In this document: positions 7,089 through 16,342 of the stretch, one piece after another
Layout: every line of letters begins with the position of its first letter
Numbering within the stretch: position 1 is the stretch's first letter
Assembly (NCBI GenBank): GCA_015852425.1
Contig: JAAAIG010000705.1
Span: 1-16,647 of the forward strand
Origin: Gryganskiella cystojenkinii
Lineage: Eukaryota; Mortierellomycota; Mortierellomycetes; Mortierellales; Mortierellaceae
DNA: 16,647 bases
Direction of reading: 5' to 3'
The notes under the pieces: model-generated
Database searches by the model: none
What the model saw: only the letters and a program-made list of their open reading frames with translations
What the model was told of the DNA's origin: nothing
Program-made: the position numbers and the translations under genes

Positions 7089-10000
7089 TTACATAAGGCC
7101 GAACCCCTCTGCGTTTTCAATCGCCGTCAGCAGTCTCTCCTGTAACCGGTCCTTGGTCGAGTACGTGCAGAGCATCAATGTATTATAGCACGTATGTGAG
7201 GTCGGCAACCGCATAGAGTCTGGTCCGTTCTTTGAAATCGTGAACGACAACTGGCCCAGTCCTCCGATGGGGACACGATCCGACCCCGTGGCAAAGAATA
7301 AGAGCCTCTTCTTGTCCTTTTCGTCATATGCGTGCACAATCTCCCAAAACCACCTATGCGCACCAAAAGAGAGGATATGTTAATAAAAAATCATGAAACT
7401 AAAAAAGTGATTGCCTCCGTTGCTCTTATGAAAGGTTCCTTGACTTACTTGATGATCTTGGAGTGGACAGTGAACCCTCCTTCGTACTGCGTGATCTGTT
7501 GAAGCGCATTGAAATCCAGATCGGGCGATCCACAGATCAACTGCTCCACTTCCTCAGGTCGAAATAACTGTGGAATAAAACAACAAAAATGTCAAAAGGA
7601 ATCTCTCGAGAACAGGTGTCGGCATCGCAGGCGCAATAAACGCTTTTCATACCTGAATAGCACTCCCTAGTGTGACAAGGTGGAATCCCTCACTGAAGGC
7701 CTTGAACTGCTTCGCAATCGAAGCTGTAAAATAAAATTTCAGATACTCCTTGATATATTCGCCTCGGTTCTCGTTCGTCAGCAGGACCTGAGCACCGTTG
7801 GGGACCAGATCGTATTGGAACAGCTGACCAAAGCCCTCGTATTCGACCTGAAACGTCCGTTCGTACGCCTCCTGAACGTTTCCTTCAAAGGTCTCTAATT
7901 GGGTCATTCCCCTGGCCAGAATCTATCACAATTAGAGCGATAAGAAAGTGAGTGAAAAAAAAATACTTTTCGGCGTTAGTCAAACATATGCACAACATAT
8001 AACCTTGCAGCCCAACGCCAAACTATTCCATTGCGCCCTCAAAACTAATATGTTTTCTCCGATTATGCGCCCCAATCCAAACAGAGCAAATATATAGAAA
8101 ATGGTGCTTGTCACTTTACCGGGTCCACTTCCCAGAGGTCGTCCAAGGTCCATTGCGCGTCCAATTTCCGAGGGTCTCCTCCAGGTTCCGCCACGACAGC
8201 CAGCTTCTTGTACAGCGCCAAAGGAAAATGAATATCGAGGATCACGCCATTGTAAATCGCAAGACCAATCAAACGTCCAATCATATTGTACTCGTCAAGC
8301 GCCAACTCATCATTCAGTGGACTCTGAGCGAACCAACAGAGACGGGATTCTTCATTGGTCGTGAACATGCCTATTCAGCAAAGAAAGAGCAGAGAGCCGC
8401 AAGTCAATATCGACAAGAGTTTTTACCCCATGTGACATATCATATCAAAGAGGCTAGCGAATCCATTACCATATTTCGGATCGATAAGTTCCCGCATGGC
8501 TAGTTGGAAGAACTCTTTTTGGACGCCACCCTCGTCGATACCCTCTTCGTTCACGAACTTGATCTGCAGCTGCTTCTTTAGGTCCTCGTGTGTTTTGTTC
8601 TGTAACTGAACAAGAGCGTCTTCGATGATGAAATCTCGCCTGATCGTCAACACCAAGTACGGCGGGTTCACACCTGCGAACAGCGCACGGAAAAAAGCCA
8701 GCTATAAAAAATAACCACGACCATAAAGGCATCGAATTAAGTAACAAGGCTATTACCATCACAAAAATATTCTTCCAGGACAAAAAGTATAACAGTACTT
8801 GTAATTTTTCCCGCATAAGAACCGAGGACTCGAGTTTGAGTATATTGGCTTTGGTCGTGACCGTCAACACGAATGGAAAACTGCAAAGTGAAAAGACCTT
8901 TTCCCGAAACCGTTTGAAATCGTCCATGAAATCGATGAAAGCATTCAGCGACTCATTGTAGAATTCGTTGTACTTGATCAATTTCGCTTCCAAGTTGACA
9001 TGATCTACAAGATGAAGGGAAGAGAGAAAGATTTCATGAGTCACTCTATTACTATCAGCCGCAAGCGATAGATGGCTGATCCGAGAATGTCTTACAAAAG
9101 AAATAAAGACACTTCAAAGCCGACTTGACAGGCTCATCCAGATTTGCAGTACTACATGGCAATCCTGCCCTTGTAAGATACGCCTCGATCATCTCGACTC
9201 TTGAGTTGATCAGCCTGTGTACCAACCAAACCAGCCATGACAATGTATCTTCCAACGATGCTACTCCACTTCCAGGACTTGGTCGTGGTGTGACAAGGTA
9301 ATATTGCAACACTCGCTGACATGCTACAGTCGATCGCCACACAATCTGACAGAGATTCGCGACTAATGTTGTCTGCCAGGGTTTTTCTTTCAATATCGGG
9401 TACTATGCAGCAGGAGAGAAAAGGTTAACAACGTCAAGCATATTCGCGCCTCTCCTCCTCCCAAAAAAAATAAGCCTCTCGTCGGCGTCTATATACGAGA
9501 TGAGAAGAGCAATTACCATAAAGATGATGATGATGCCTTTCATAAGGCGCGGAGTGACAAGGTCCGGTCTCGCGGCGACTGAGCTCATTATCCTGTCTGA
9601 AGCCGAAGCGATCAAGACCTGAGCTTCCGCTGGACACTCCCGTAAGAGCCAGTACGCCTGCTGAACATCCGATAACAGCAATGAAAACGGGTTCTTGGGG
9701 TCTTTGGTGGGCTAATAGTGATCATCGTCGGCGTCATATCTGTTAGCCAACTTTCAATCTGAAGCCCTTATCGCGCTTTTGACTACATGCTTCCATGCCC
9801 GTATTGTCGTCTGTCAAAGATCAGGCACTTACATCCGCAAAGCTAAGAGAAAGTCTGGACAGGGATGAGAAAACTGCCTGCAGTCTTGAGATCAAAGGAG
9901 CATAATTCTGTTCCTGCTTGCATTTGTCAATCAACTCCTTGAACGTCACAATATCCAGATCCACATTAGGATCTACAAAACAGTGGCATCCAGATAAAGA

Positions 10001-11731
10001 ACATGACAACTGTTAGAAATCTGGCTAGCGGATAAAACTTCTACAGGCTTATCTGACACATTAAGGTGTCTGTTGATGGTATACCTGCAGCTATCTCTCG
10101 TTGGGCGGCGCTGGCTGGTGCTGCATGGGTCACTAGCCGGGGACAGAGATCTGTTGCTCCCTTAGCGGCGATCTCCACAGCTTTGGCAGCGATTTCCTTG
10201 GGATCCTTAAGTGTGAACGTCGGATTCGAGGCGCATAGCGTTGTTGGGCAGGGTACATATCCGCATCCCTGAAGAAACTGGCGTAGATACCTATAAAGTT
10301 TTTGTCGCAGAGGAGGAAAAAGATGAAAATAAGTCAACAGTCCCCAATCAATGGGTTCGTGCTGAAGGTGCGTTCCCGAGTTCAACGGAAACAACTCTTT
10401 TTTTTGCCAACAAGATTGCCTGTCCTGTTGAAGTTGGAAGGAGGGTAACTATACCTTGTCACCAACTTTTGATCCGCATTATTGATCGTAGTCGCTGCTG
10501 ATGAACTTCCAGTGGCCTCACCGTTCCGAGAGACTGGACCCTGAGATGGCGAACATGATGATGACTGCCCATTAGTGCTACTGCCAACTAGTCCCGGTAG
10601 CTGTTGCCTCTGCGGCTGTTGCTGCTGATATGGTTGTTGGTTTTGTTGTTGCTGCTGGATATTCATTTGTTGTTGTTGCTGTTGCTGTTGTTGAAGCAAT
10701 TGTCGTTGATGTTGAAGTTGATTGTGATGCTGTTGTTGTTGTTGTTGTTGCTGCTGCTGCCATTGGTGCAACAACTGCTGTTGTTGTTGCTGCTGCTCCA
10801 GTGTCAATGCTGTTGTTGTGGCTCCTGCTCCAACTACCCCTGCTCCTCCTGCTCCTCCTGATACTGATGTTGCCGTTGTTGAATCTGTGCTACCGGTATG
10901 GGTACGGGCGTGTCGGATCACGGACGAAGAGGACGAAGACGTTGACGAGATTGATCCGTTCTGCGAACGAGATTGCAACAGAGCGGCATGTCGAGCGCTC
11001 TGTAACATCTGTGTCCTCTGCTGTGGTGGGTATGGCTATTCATTTTCACAAATAAAAATCAAAAAACTTGACGGTGAGTTCATGAGCATGCAGGTAGGTG
11101 ATCAGTTGGTCCGCTTCCCCCACATGCTCTCCTTTGTCCCGTTTTTGATCTTACCTGTCCTGGTAAAGACGATGGAACATGCCTTCTCCTGCTGTTGAGT
11201 TGCTGTTGGCTTGCGTTACTACAAAGAAAGGACAAACACAGTACCATCAGTAACTGATTTTGGGATCATCAAAAAAACAATGGGATCATTTGCGCACCGC
11301 GGTAAAAAAACTCACCTTGCACTTGCCCGTGAACACCCTGATCCTGATCCTGCTGCGGCTGCGGTTGAAGGCAAAGAAGAAGTCGAGGAGGAGGATGAAC
11401 CCTTCTTATTCGTTGTGCCATAGAGAGACTTTGCTGAGGAATCGCCTCGGTCGAGATAGACCATCTTTTCGATCTGCTCAGCTCTCAGCGGCTCCAACGT
11501 TGACGCATGGTCCAACGGCGACAAAGGGTCCATCCCGCCATTGCTGTTGGAATTACTGTCAGAGTTGTTGGTATAGGTGGTGTTCTCGGCACTGTCATTG
11601 AAGCTGTTATTGAATTGGTTATTGTTGGGCTGTTGTGGCTGCGGAGGCAATGTCAGGGTGCTATTGTCTAGAGCCACATCCATGTCCTCTGAGTCCGTAG
11701 GAGGAGTGCTATTCTCTTGGCCCTTGTCCAT
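7089..11731 (-). CDS. UBE3A: UBE3A/E6AP-type HECT E3 ubiquitin ligase with AZUL domain
   Basis: Thirteen exons (minus): 11731-11316, 11218-11155, 11020-10455, 10290-10085, 9972-9833, 9711-9517, 9402-9096, 9004-8799, 8701-8470, 8370-8120, 7922-7653, 7567-7449, 7353-7089. All twelve introns (85-197 bp) are GT-AG and keep frame, giving 1,078 aa. Order: a disordered Ser/Asn/Gln-rich N-terminus; polyQ at about 235-300; an AZUL zinc domain at about 346-405 ([19 protein letters not shown], later DLCP); a helical middle; and a HECT domain from about 700 to the end ([40 protein letters not shown]). The catalytic Cys is C1046 in [13 protein letters not shown] plus HECT is diagnostic of the UBE3A family; in mammals AZUL binds the proteasome subunit Rpn10. 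HECT enzymes take ubiquitin from an E2 onto this Cys and pass it to substrates. The weakest junctions are the exon 8 donor (GTACTG) and a CAGCAG acceptor at exon 3. Confidence 0.93.
10600..10798 (-). repeat. CAA/CAG trinucleotide-rich stretch (polyQ of the HECT ligase)
   Basis: Within exon 3 of the UBE3A-like gene, this codes for several Gln runs of 5-10 residues interrupted by His, Leu, Trp, Asn, Arg and Met. Codons mix CAA and CAG, with CAA common, so it is not a pure CAG repeat. Such tracts are usually length-variable between strains. Confidence 0.9.
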
Positions 11732-11815
11732 GTCGTGCTATTATGCCAGGATGAGATGAATAAGGTTCGAAAGAGAGAGAATGAGAGAATAGAGGTTAAT
11801 ACTCGTTACGAACGA

Positions 11816-11898
11816 GAAAGGGGGGGAGGGGGATGGTTGATGGCAAAGGGGCCAAGAGACAAGAATGTGAATGAAAAGAGGGGGGAGGGGGAGGGGGA
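11816..11898 (+). promoter_or_regulatory. G-run cluster upstream of the HECT ligase gene
   Basis: The plus strand (template strand of the gene) has a run of seven G followed by five G near 11820-11832, and GGGGGGAGGGGGAGGGGG at 11880-11897. This lies about 85-170 nt before the ATG at 11731. It could form a G-quadruplex or bind a C/G-rich factor, but may be simple repeat. Confidence 0.35.
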
Positions 11899-12086
11899 AC
11901 CATTCTCATTTTGACTCTTTTTGTTTCTTCTTTGGTCTGATGCCGCCGGAAACCTTATTTTCAGACACATACACAGATGCATCTAATTGACACACCATTC
12001 TAATCGACTAGAACGACAATCTCTCTTCTCGTCTTTCCCGCTCTCCTCGACTCTGTCAATCGTGTATTGTACAATGCTTTTTTGAT

Positions 12087-12092
12087 TTTATT
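12087..12092 (-). terminator. Candidate poly(A) signal of GPN3
   Basis: A minus-strand AATAAA about 225 nt past the GPN3 stop codon (12315), followed on the minus strand by A-rich sequence. The position fits a fungal 3' UTR. Confidence 0.45.
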
Positions 12093-12314
12093 ATGACGGA
12101 ACAGTGGCAAAGAGAAAAGCCATGGTCCTCCTCCCCCCCGTCCTTATGCAATATGTGTGATCTCCTAGGTACCTTTTCGCCTTTGTTGGTCCCGTATGCC
12201 GAGTCTCCTTTTTTTGACGTTTTTGCCAATCCTTCCCGTTCCCGATCCTGATCTGTAAATCGATCAACTCGGACTGGGACTCGAACTCGTGACCTCCCTG
12301 TGAGAGAGAGACTC

Positions 12315-13693
12315 TTAGTAATCTTCATCATCATCCATCTCACCCTCATTCTCCTCCTCTGGTTCCTTGGGCTCTTGATCCTCTCCAAACTGGATCGCAT
12401 TATCGACATGGGACAAGATCGCCGTGATTGAATCCTCATCCGTCACGTTCAAGGGCAAGAACTGCACCATATTGAATTCATCGACCAATCCTGCAATTGC
12501 ACTGTTCAGTTGATGATATTTCGGACTTGTCTTTGCATTCACGTCCTCCAACAACAGCAAAGGGTCTGGGTTGTAATATCTAAAATATGAAAAAAAGTAA
12601 AATATAAAAACATGCATGTTGTTTTGTCCACGAACGTTAGTACGTTGCGCTCACTGATTTGAAATAAAACGATGCTGATATTCCTCCAGTCTGCCTTTAC
12701 CTCTCGAGCTCTGTTTGCTTCATCTTGGGCAAGAGATCCATCTTGGAGAGAACGTTGATATGGGGGATCTCGAGATTGATCATCGCAGACATGGCACTCA
12801 TCACTCCTGCAAAGAACTTGGACTTGTCCTCCACGAATTGCTATGATGGAAAAAGAGAGAGGGACAGTATTAGCTCATATTCCACTCTGGCTTACTCAGG
12901 CTTTCTCACACAAACGTGAATTTCTCTCGTCCCGTCCCGTTGACTTACAGACTCCAAAAGGTAAACACCACAGATCGCAACGTTCAACCGTGAGAGGGCC
13001 TCACAGAGTCGCTTCATGATATCGAAATGTGTGTACAACTCGATCTGACCAGGGCAGTCGATAATGAGGTAATCATCCGTGTACGATCCGATCTCGTCTT
13101 CGAGCCAGTCCAGGTTGTTCATCAAAAACTCCATGCAGTAGATCAATCCTCCGTTGGGTCCGTATTGTAATTCTTCCATGACGTCCTCAAGTGAGATCAA
13201 GTCCTTGATATCTGTAGGGGGGGAAACGCAAGGCAAAAATAAATGAAGAGAGTTAGAACAGATAGGTTCTCTACTTTGCTTTAAAAAAAGAGGTCTTTAA
13301 GACATACCGATCGAGGGCTCATATTCAAACTTCTCAGCAGCAGGGTCCAAGTTGACAAGATGGACGGGGCGTCCGATATTTTGGCAGTGTGACATGATTG
13401 TAGAGCAGTAGGTGGACTATGTTTTGCGATAGAAAAGAAGGTCGTTTCCGGTTAGGTGAAGGATCTCTTATTTGGTGTGTCCTATCTTAGTCAGAAAGAG
13501 AGGTAAAAGGAATTGTCTCTTTACCTTGCCACTTCCAGCGGGTCCCATGACGAGTTGACAGTAGCGTCCCCTATAAGACAAGCCATGACCCAAAAAAAAA
13601 AAAGAGGTGGTCGTTTGCTGGTGAGCTCCACAATGAACAAAAGGACTCGAGCCGTGTTTCCCTGAAGGCCATGACTGCATGGCTCTTTTACAT
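12315..13693 (-). CDS. GPN3: GPN-loop GTPase 3
   Basis: Exons (minus): ...13692 (only AT of the start codon), 13570-13525, 13416-13308, 13211-12949, 12840-12701, 12579-12315. The product is 274 aa. It begins [16 protein letters not shown], aligning residue for residue with the usual GPN3 start ([16 protein letters not shown]). Motifs: P-loop GPAGSGK/ST split by intron 2; VNLDPAAE; the GPN loop in [18 protein letters not shown] (G3); LSKMDLL (G4); an acidic C-terminus ([19 protein letters not shown]). GPN3 is an essential cytoplasmic GTPase that, with GPN1, helps assemble and import RNA polymerase II. The [19 protein letters not shown] block and C-terminal [14 protein letters not shown] fit GPN3 better than GPN1 or GPN2. 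All junctions are GT-AG and in frame. The first intron (13571-13691) separates AT from G of the start codon; no other upstream ATG gives this conserved N-terminus by a strong donor. Confidence 0.93.
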
Positions 13694-14428
13694 TGTGAAT
13701 CCTTGTTTGTTTTAAAGTCGAGTCTCTTTTGTGTAGTTATTGTCCAGTCTTAGGTAGGGTTCTTTTGAGTCGAGTGGGAAGAGGTCCTTTCAGTTGGGTG
13801 TAATGAAGAGAAGAGAATGCTGTTTCTCATGCCCACTCGCGTTTTTTGGTCTGTCAGCTCAAGCAGCAGCAAGCAGACCCTGCAATGCTGCGCTGTCAAC
13901 AGCCAAGCCACTGAAAATATGCAGTCACTTTGCCAACGATTTTTTCGTCAAGTGGAGATAGGATGTGCCTGAGTTCCAAGTGTCGGCTTCCTTGGTTCCT
14001 GCGCTGCTGAGCAAACAAAAACAAAAAACAGCAAAGGTGGACAACGACGTGTTTTTGATGAGTCTTTAATAATGAATCAAGTTGGTTATGCAATGGGGGG
14101 AAAGCAAATGAATGGTGGAGCAAATGTAGCAAAGATAGATAATAGCAAAAGAAAAAGGAAAAAAAAGAGTACTCCAGCCTGCTGAAGATTAAAATCGAAA
14201 CTAAACGAAATGAAGAAAAGAGGACCTCTTTGCAAGGAGAAAGAGAAAGCTATACAAGAAAGAGGTCCTGTGAAAGTGATAAAGAAGCAAAGGAAAGGGG
14301 GGTAAATGTACAGAGGCAGTTTTTTCTCCCACTGTTTAGGTTTTTTTTTTGGTCTTAGTTTTTTTTTTTCTTGATTTTTGGTCCTCCTTGATCTTGACAA
14401 TGACAGGAGACGCAACTCGAACAAGCCC
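13694..14428. other. Intergenic: GPN3 promoter/5' UTR and 3' UTR of the Myb-like gene
   Basis: No coding sequence is supported. The part next to 13693 is the 5' leader and promoter of GPN3. The stretch at about 14098-14330 is purine-rich on the plus strand, and T-runs stand at 14341-14375. It probably holds the 3' UTR of the Myb-like gene. Confidence 0.5.
14065..14070 (-). terminator. Possible poly(A) signal (ATTAAA) of the Myb-like gene
   Basis: A minus-strand ATTAAA variant lies about 360 nt past the stop at 14429. It is a weak call, as this A/T-rich hexamer is common by chance. Confidence 0.25.
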
Positions 14429-16342
14429 TTATTTCCGAGAGTTGACAGGGGACCGAGCGACCGTTGAACTGGATCGAGATCGAGAAGCGGGACCGGACTG
14501 TGGACCTGTCGGTCTTGGGTCCTCCATTGATCCTGCGCTTGAGGGTCGTCTGCTATGAGATTGTTGATGCTGAAGCTGACCGGAACTCAAAGACATTCCA
14601 CCTCCTCCTTGGCTATGTTGCTGCTGTTGCTGTTGTTGTTCCTGTTGCAACAAGGCCTCCTCAGCCTCGCGGGTCTGCAAAAGATTCCACATGATCGAGA
14701 TCCCACCCTGGGATCGTTCAGGCAGATACTTTTCCTGGATCTGACACCAATCCGATCCGAACTCTTCGTATCCCAACTTCAACAACCTGACTTCTTCATC
14801 TGTGCCGGCTCGACGACGCATAATCTCCCACTTATTCTTGCACTGTTTCCGTGTGAATGTATTTCCCATCTGGGAAGCGACCCAGACCCAGTTGATCCGG
14901 AATCCTCCTGGGAAGTGGTCCTCGATCAGGGATTTGAGTTGGTCGGATTGTTTTGGCGTCCAGACACGTACCGTTCGCGTCGGTTTGGTCTCTGCAGAAG
15001 TGGTCGCGTTCGATGCTGCGTTGGTGGCCGACGAGTTGGAGACGAGAGCGGTATCGGATTGAGATCTTGGACGACCTCCTACGGTGGGTCCTCGATGCGT
15101 TGCCATGCCAGCTTTGATGACACCGCTGGCGCCGATCTGACGATGAGAACTCGAGGACGCAGACGAAGGTGGGGGTCGAATCCCCATAAACATGGGGTCA
15201 TCAAACCCATCCTCTTCAGGACGGTAAATAGCCCCTGTCACAACGGCGGAATGCGGATGACTTGATTTCCGATAGGGTCCAATCGTCGTTGTCGCGGAAT
15301 GGCGTAATTGCTCAGAAGAGGAAGAGGGTCGAGTCGTCCGGCCATAAAATGGATTGTGGCTGTGATGGTGGGTACCATAGTAGTTGTGGTTGTTCGTTGT
15401 GGTGCTGAACACCTCCTGAGATGACCTCCTGCTTAGAGAAGAAGAGGATGTCGCCGAGGCTGCCGATGGGGTTCTCCGTCCATGCTGATGGTTGTTGTGT
15501 TCGGAGTATGGTGTGAATGGCTGTTGGTGATGTTGATGACCTGCAGGATAGGGCGCAGAAGCCCACCGTTGATGACCATGTCCCGATTGCACCAGGCCCT
15601 CCATCTCTCCAAAGCCACTAAACTGGTAATACTCGTCCTCGTCCTCATCGTCCTCAGACTCTGAGAGCTCGCCATAGAGTCGCATGTACTCGTTCTCAAT
15701 CTCATTCACAGATCGGTTCGAGAGCTCCATTCTCTCCCGAACTTCGGACCATCGACCGTAGAGGTTATGTTTCTTGACCGCGACGTACAGAGCCTCTTGT
15801 TCTTGATTGGACCAAGGGTGCCGTTGTTCGCGGCTTTGAGAGACTTCTTGCGTTGGTTGCTGCTGTTGGGGAGATTGGCCTGATTGCGGTGGTTGTTGGA
15901 ACGGATGTGATTGTTGCTGTAGCTGTTGCTGCTGTAGTTGTTGATGCCTCCGTCGCTCATTCTCGATTTCAAGCTCGTGCTCGAGTTCTGAGGGGGAGAG
16001 GGGACGAAAGGCCTTGGCGGGACGCTCAAAGCTTTGACGCTCCATGTGATCGTCGTCATCAGGCGCAGCAACCATAACACCGCCCATGGTTGAGCTTGAA
16101 GACATTGGCGTGGTCTTTTCCGTTGTATCAGAGGAAATCCAGGACGCAGAGTGTGGTGGGGACATTGTGGAGGAGGTTCGCTTCTTATGCTGGCTTTGGT
16201 GTGGATACTGCTGCTGGTGATGTTGAGTGTTGTGCTGTTGTTGAAACTGAGACTGTTGTTGTTGTTGAGATTGAGTTAAAGCAAAGGCCGAGGGCGATGA
16301 ATTCGGTCGAGGAGAGGCCTCATTCATATCGCTTGAGGTCAT
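14429..16342 (-). CDS. Myb/SANT-domain protein, Gln- and Ser-rich
   Basis: A single exon of 637 aa. The first in-frame ATG is at 16342; the open frame extends a few codons upstream without an ATG. A Gln-rich N-terminus (about 24-50) and a second Q-rich region (134-165) flank a charged helix (ELEHELEIENERRR). Three Myb/SANT-like modules can be seen: about 174-224 (PWSNQEQEALYVAVKKH, GRWSEVRERM), 458-511 (VWTPKQSDQLKSLIEDHF, QCKNKWEIMRRR) and 512-556 (GTDEEVRLLKLGYEEFGSDW). An acidic stretch (SESEDDEDEDE) follows the first, and a polyQ run (565-575) follows the third. SANT/Myb folds bind DNA or histone tails, so a nuclear transcription or chromatin role is likely. The target is unknown, and I cannot match it to a named family member. 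The second and third modules are adjacent, as in a two-repeat Myb unit. Confidence 0.87.
   Translation of the reverse strand: MTSSDMNEASPRPNSSPSAFALTQSQQQQQSQFQQQHNTQHHQQQYPHQSQHKKRTSSTMSPPHSASWISSDTTEKTTPMSSSSTMGGVMVAAPDDDDHMERQSFERPAKAFRPLSPSELEHELEIENERRRHQQLQQQQLQQQSHPFQQPPQSGQSPQQQQPTQEVSQSREQRHPWSNQEQEALYVAVKKHNLYGRWSEVRERMELSNRSVNEIENEYMRLYGELSESEDDEDEDEYYQFSGFGEMEGLVQSGHGHQRWASAPYPAGHQHHQQPFTPYSEHNNHQHGRRTPSAASATSSSSLSRRSSQEVFSTTTNNHNYYGTHHHSHNPFYGRTTRPSSSSEQLRHSATTTIGPYRKSSHPHSAVVTGAIYRPEEDGFDDPMFMGIRPPPSSASSSSHRQIGASGVIKAGMATHRGPTVGGRPRSQSDTALVSNSSATNAASNATTSAETKPTRTVRVWTPKQSDQLKSLIEDHFPGGFRINWVWVASQMGNTFTRKQCKNKWEIMRRRAGTDEEVRLLKLGYEEFGSDWCQIQEKYLPERSQGGISIMWNLLQTREAEEALLQQEQQQQQQQHSQGGGGMSLSSGQLQHQQSHSRRPSSAGSMEDPRPTGPQSGPASRSRSSSTVARSPVNSRK

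Larger units (their letters stand above)
11732..12314. other. Intergenic: UBE3A-like promoter and GPN3 3' UTR
   Basis: No gene is supported. The left part, upstream of the HECT ligase ATG, is purine-rich with long G-runs (11820-11897). The right part should be the 3' UTR of GPN3, ending near a minus-strand AATAAA at 12087-12092. A frame through 12060-12310 is Arg/Lys-rich and has no recognised domain. Confidence 0.55.

Noticed and set aside
8101..8503. Plus-strand open frames of 87 and 131 aa
   Set aside because: They are antisense to HECT exons 9 and 10, whose protein matches the UBE3A family closely.
10604..11055. Plus-strand Leu- or Val/Ala-rich open frames that look like membrane proteins
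   Set aside because: They are the reverse complement of the CAA/CAG stretch of the HECT ligase exon; repeats of CTG/TTG read as Leu, Val or Cys runs by chance.
12241..12310. A tRNA-like T-arm (GAGTTCGAGTCCC on the minus strand) in the GPN3 3' region
   Set aside because: The flanking bases do not pair as a five-base T stem, and no anticodon arm, D arm or acceptor stem can be fitted.
12056..12439. 127-aa minus-strand Arg/Lys-rich open frame overlapping the GPN3 C-terminus
   Set aside because: It overlaps the conserved GPN3 last exon in another frame and shows no domain; the rest is 3' UTR.
13468..13680. A 70-aa frame beginning at the ATG near 13680 as an alternative GPN3 N-terminus
   Set aside because: It reads through the acceptor at 13571 and past the donor after GPAGSGK, and adds residues with no family match; splicing AT to G gives the exact conserved start.
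13896..14424. Minus-strand Phe/Leu-rich open frames of 78 and 112 aa
   Set aside because: They are low-complexity translations of purine-rich intergenic sequence between GPN3 and the Myb-like gene, with no motif.
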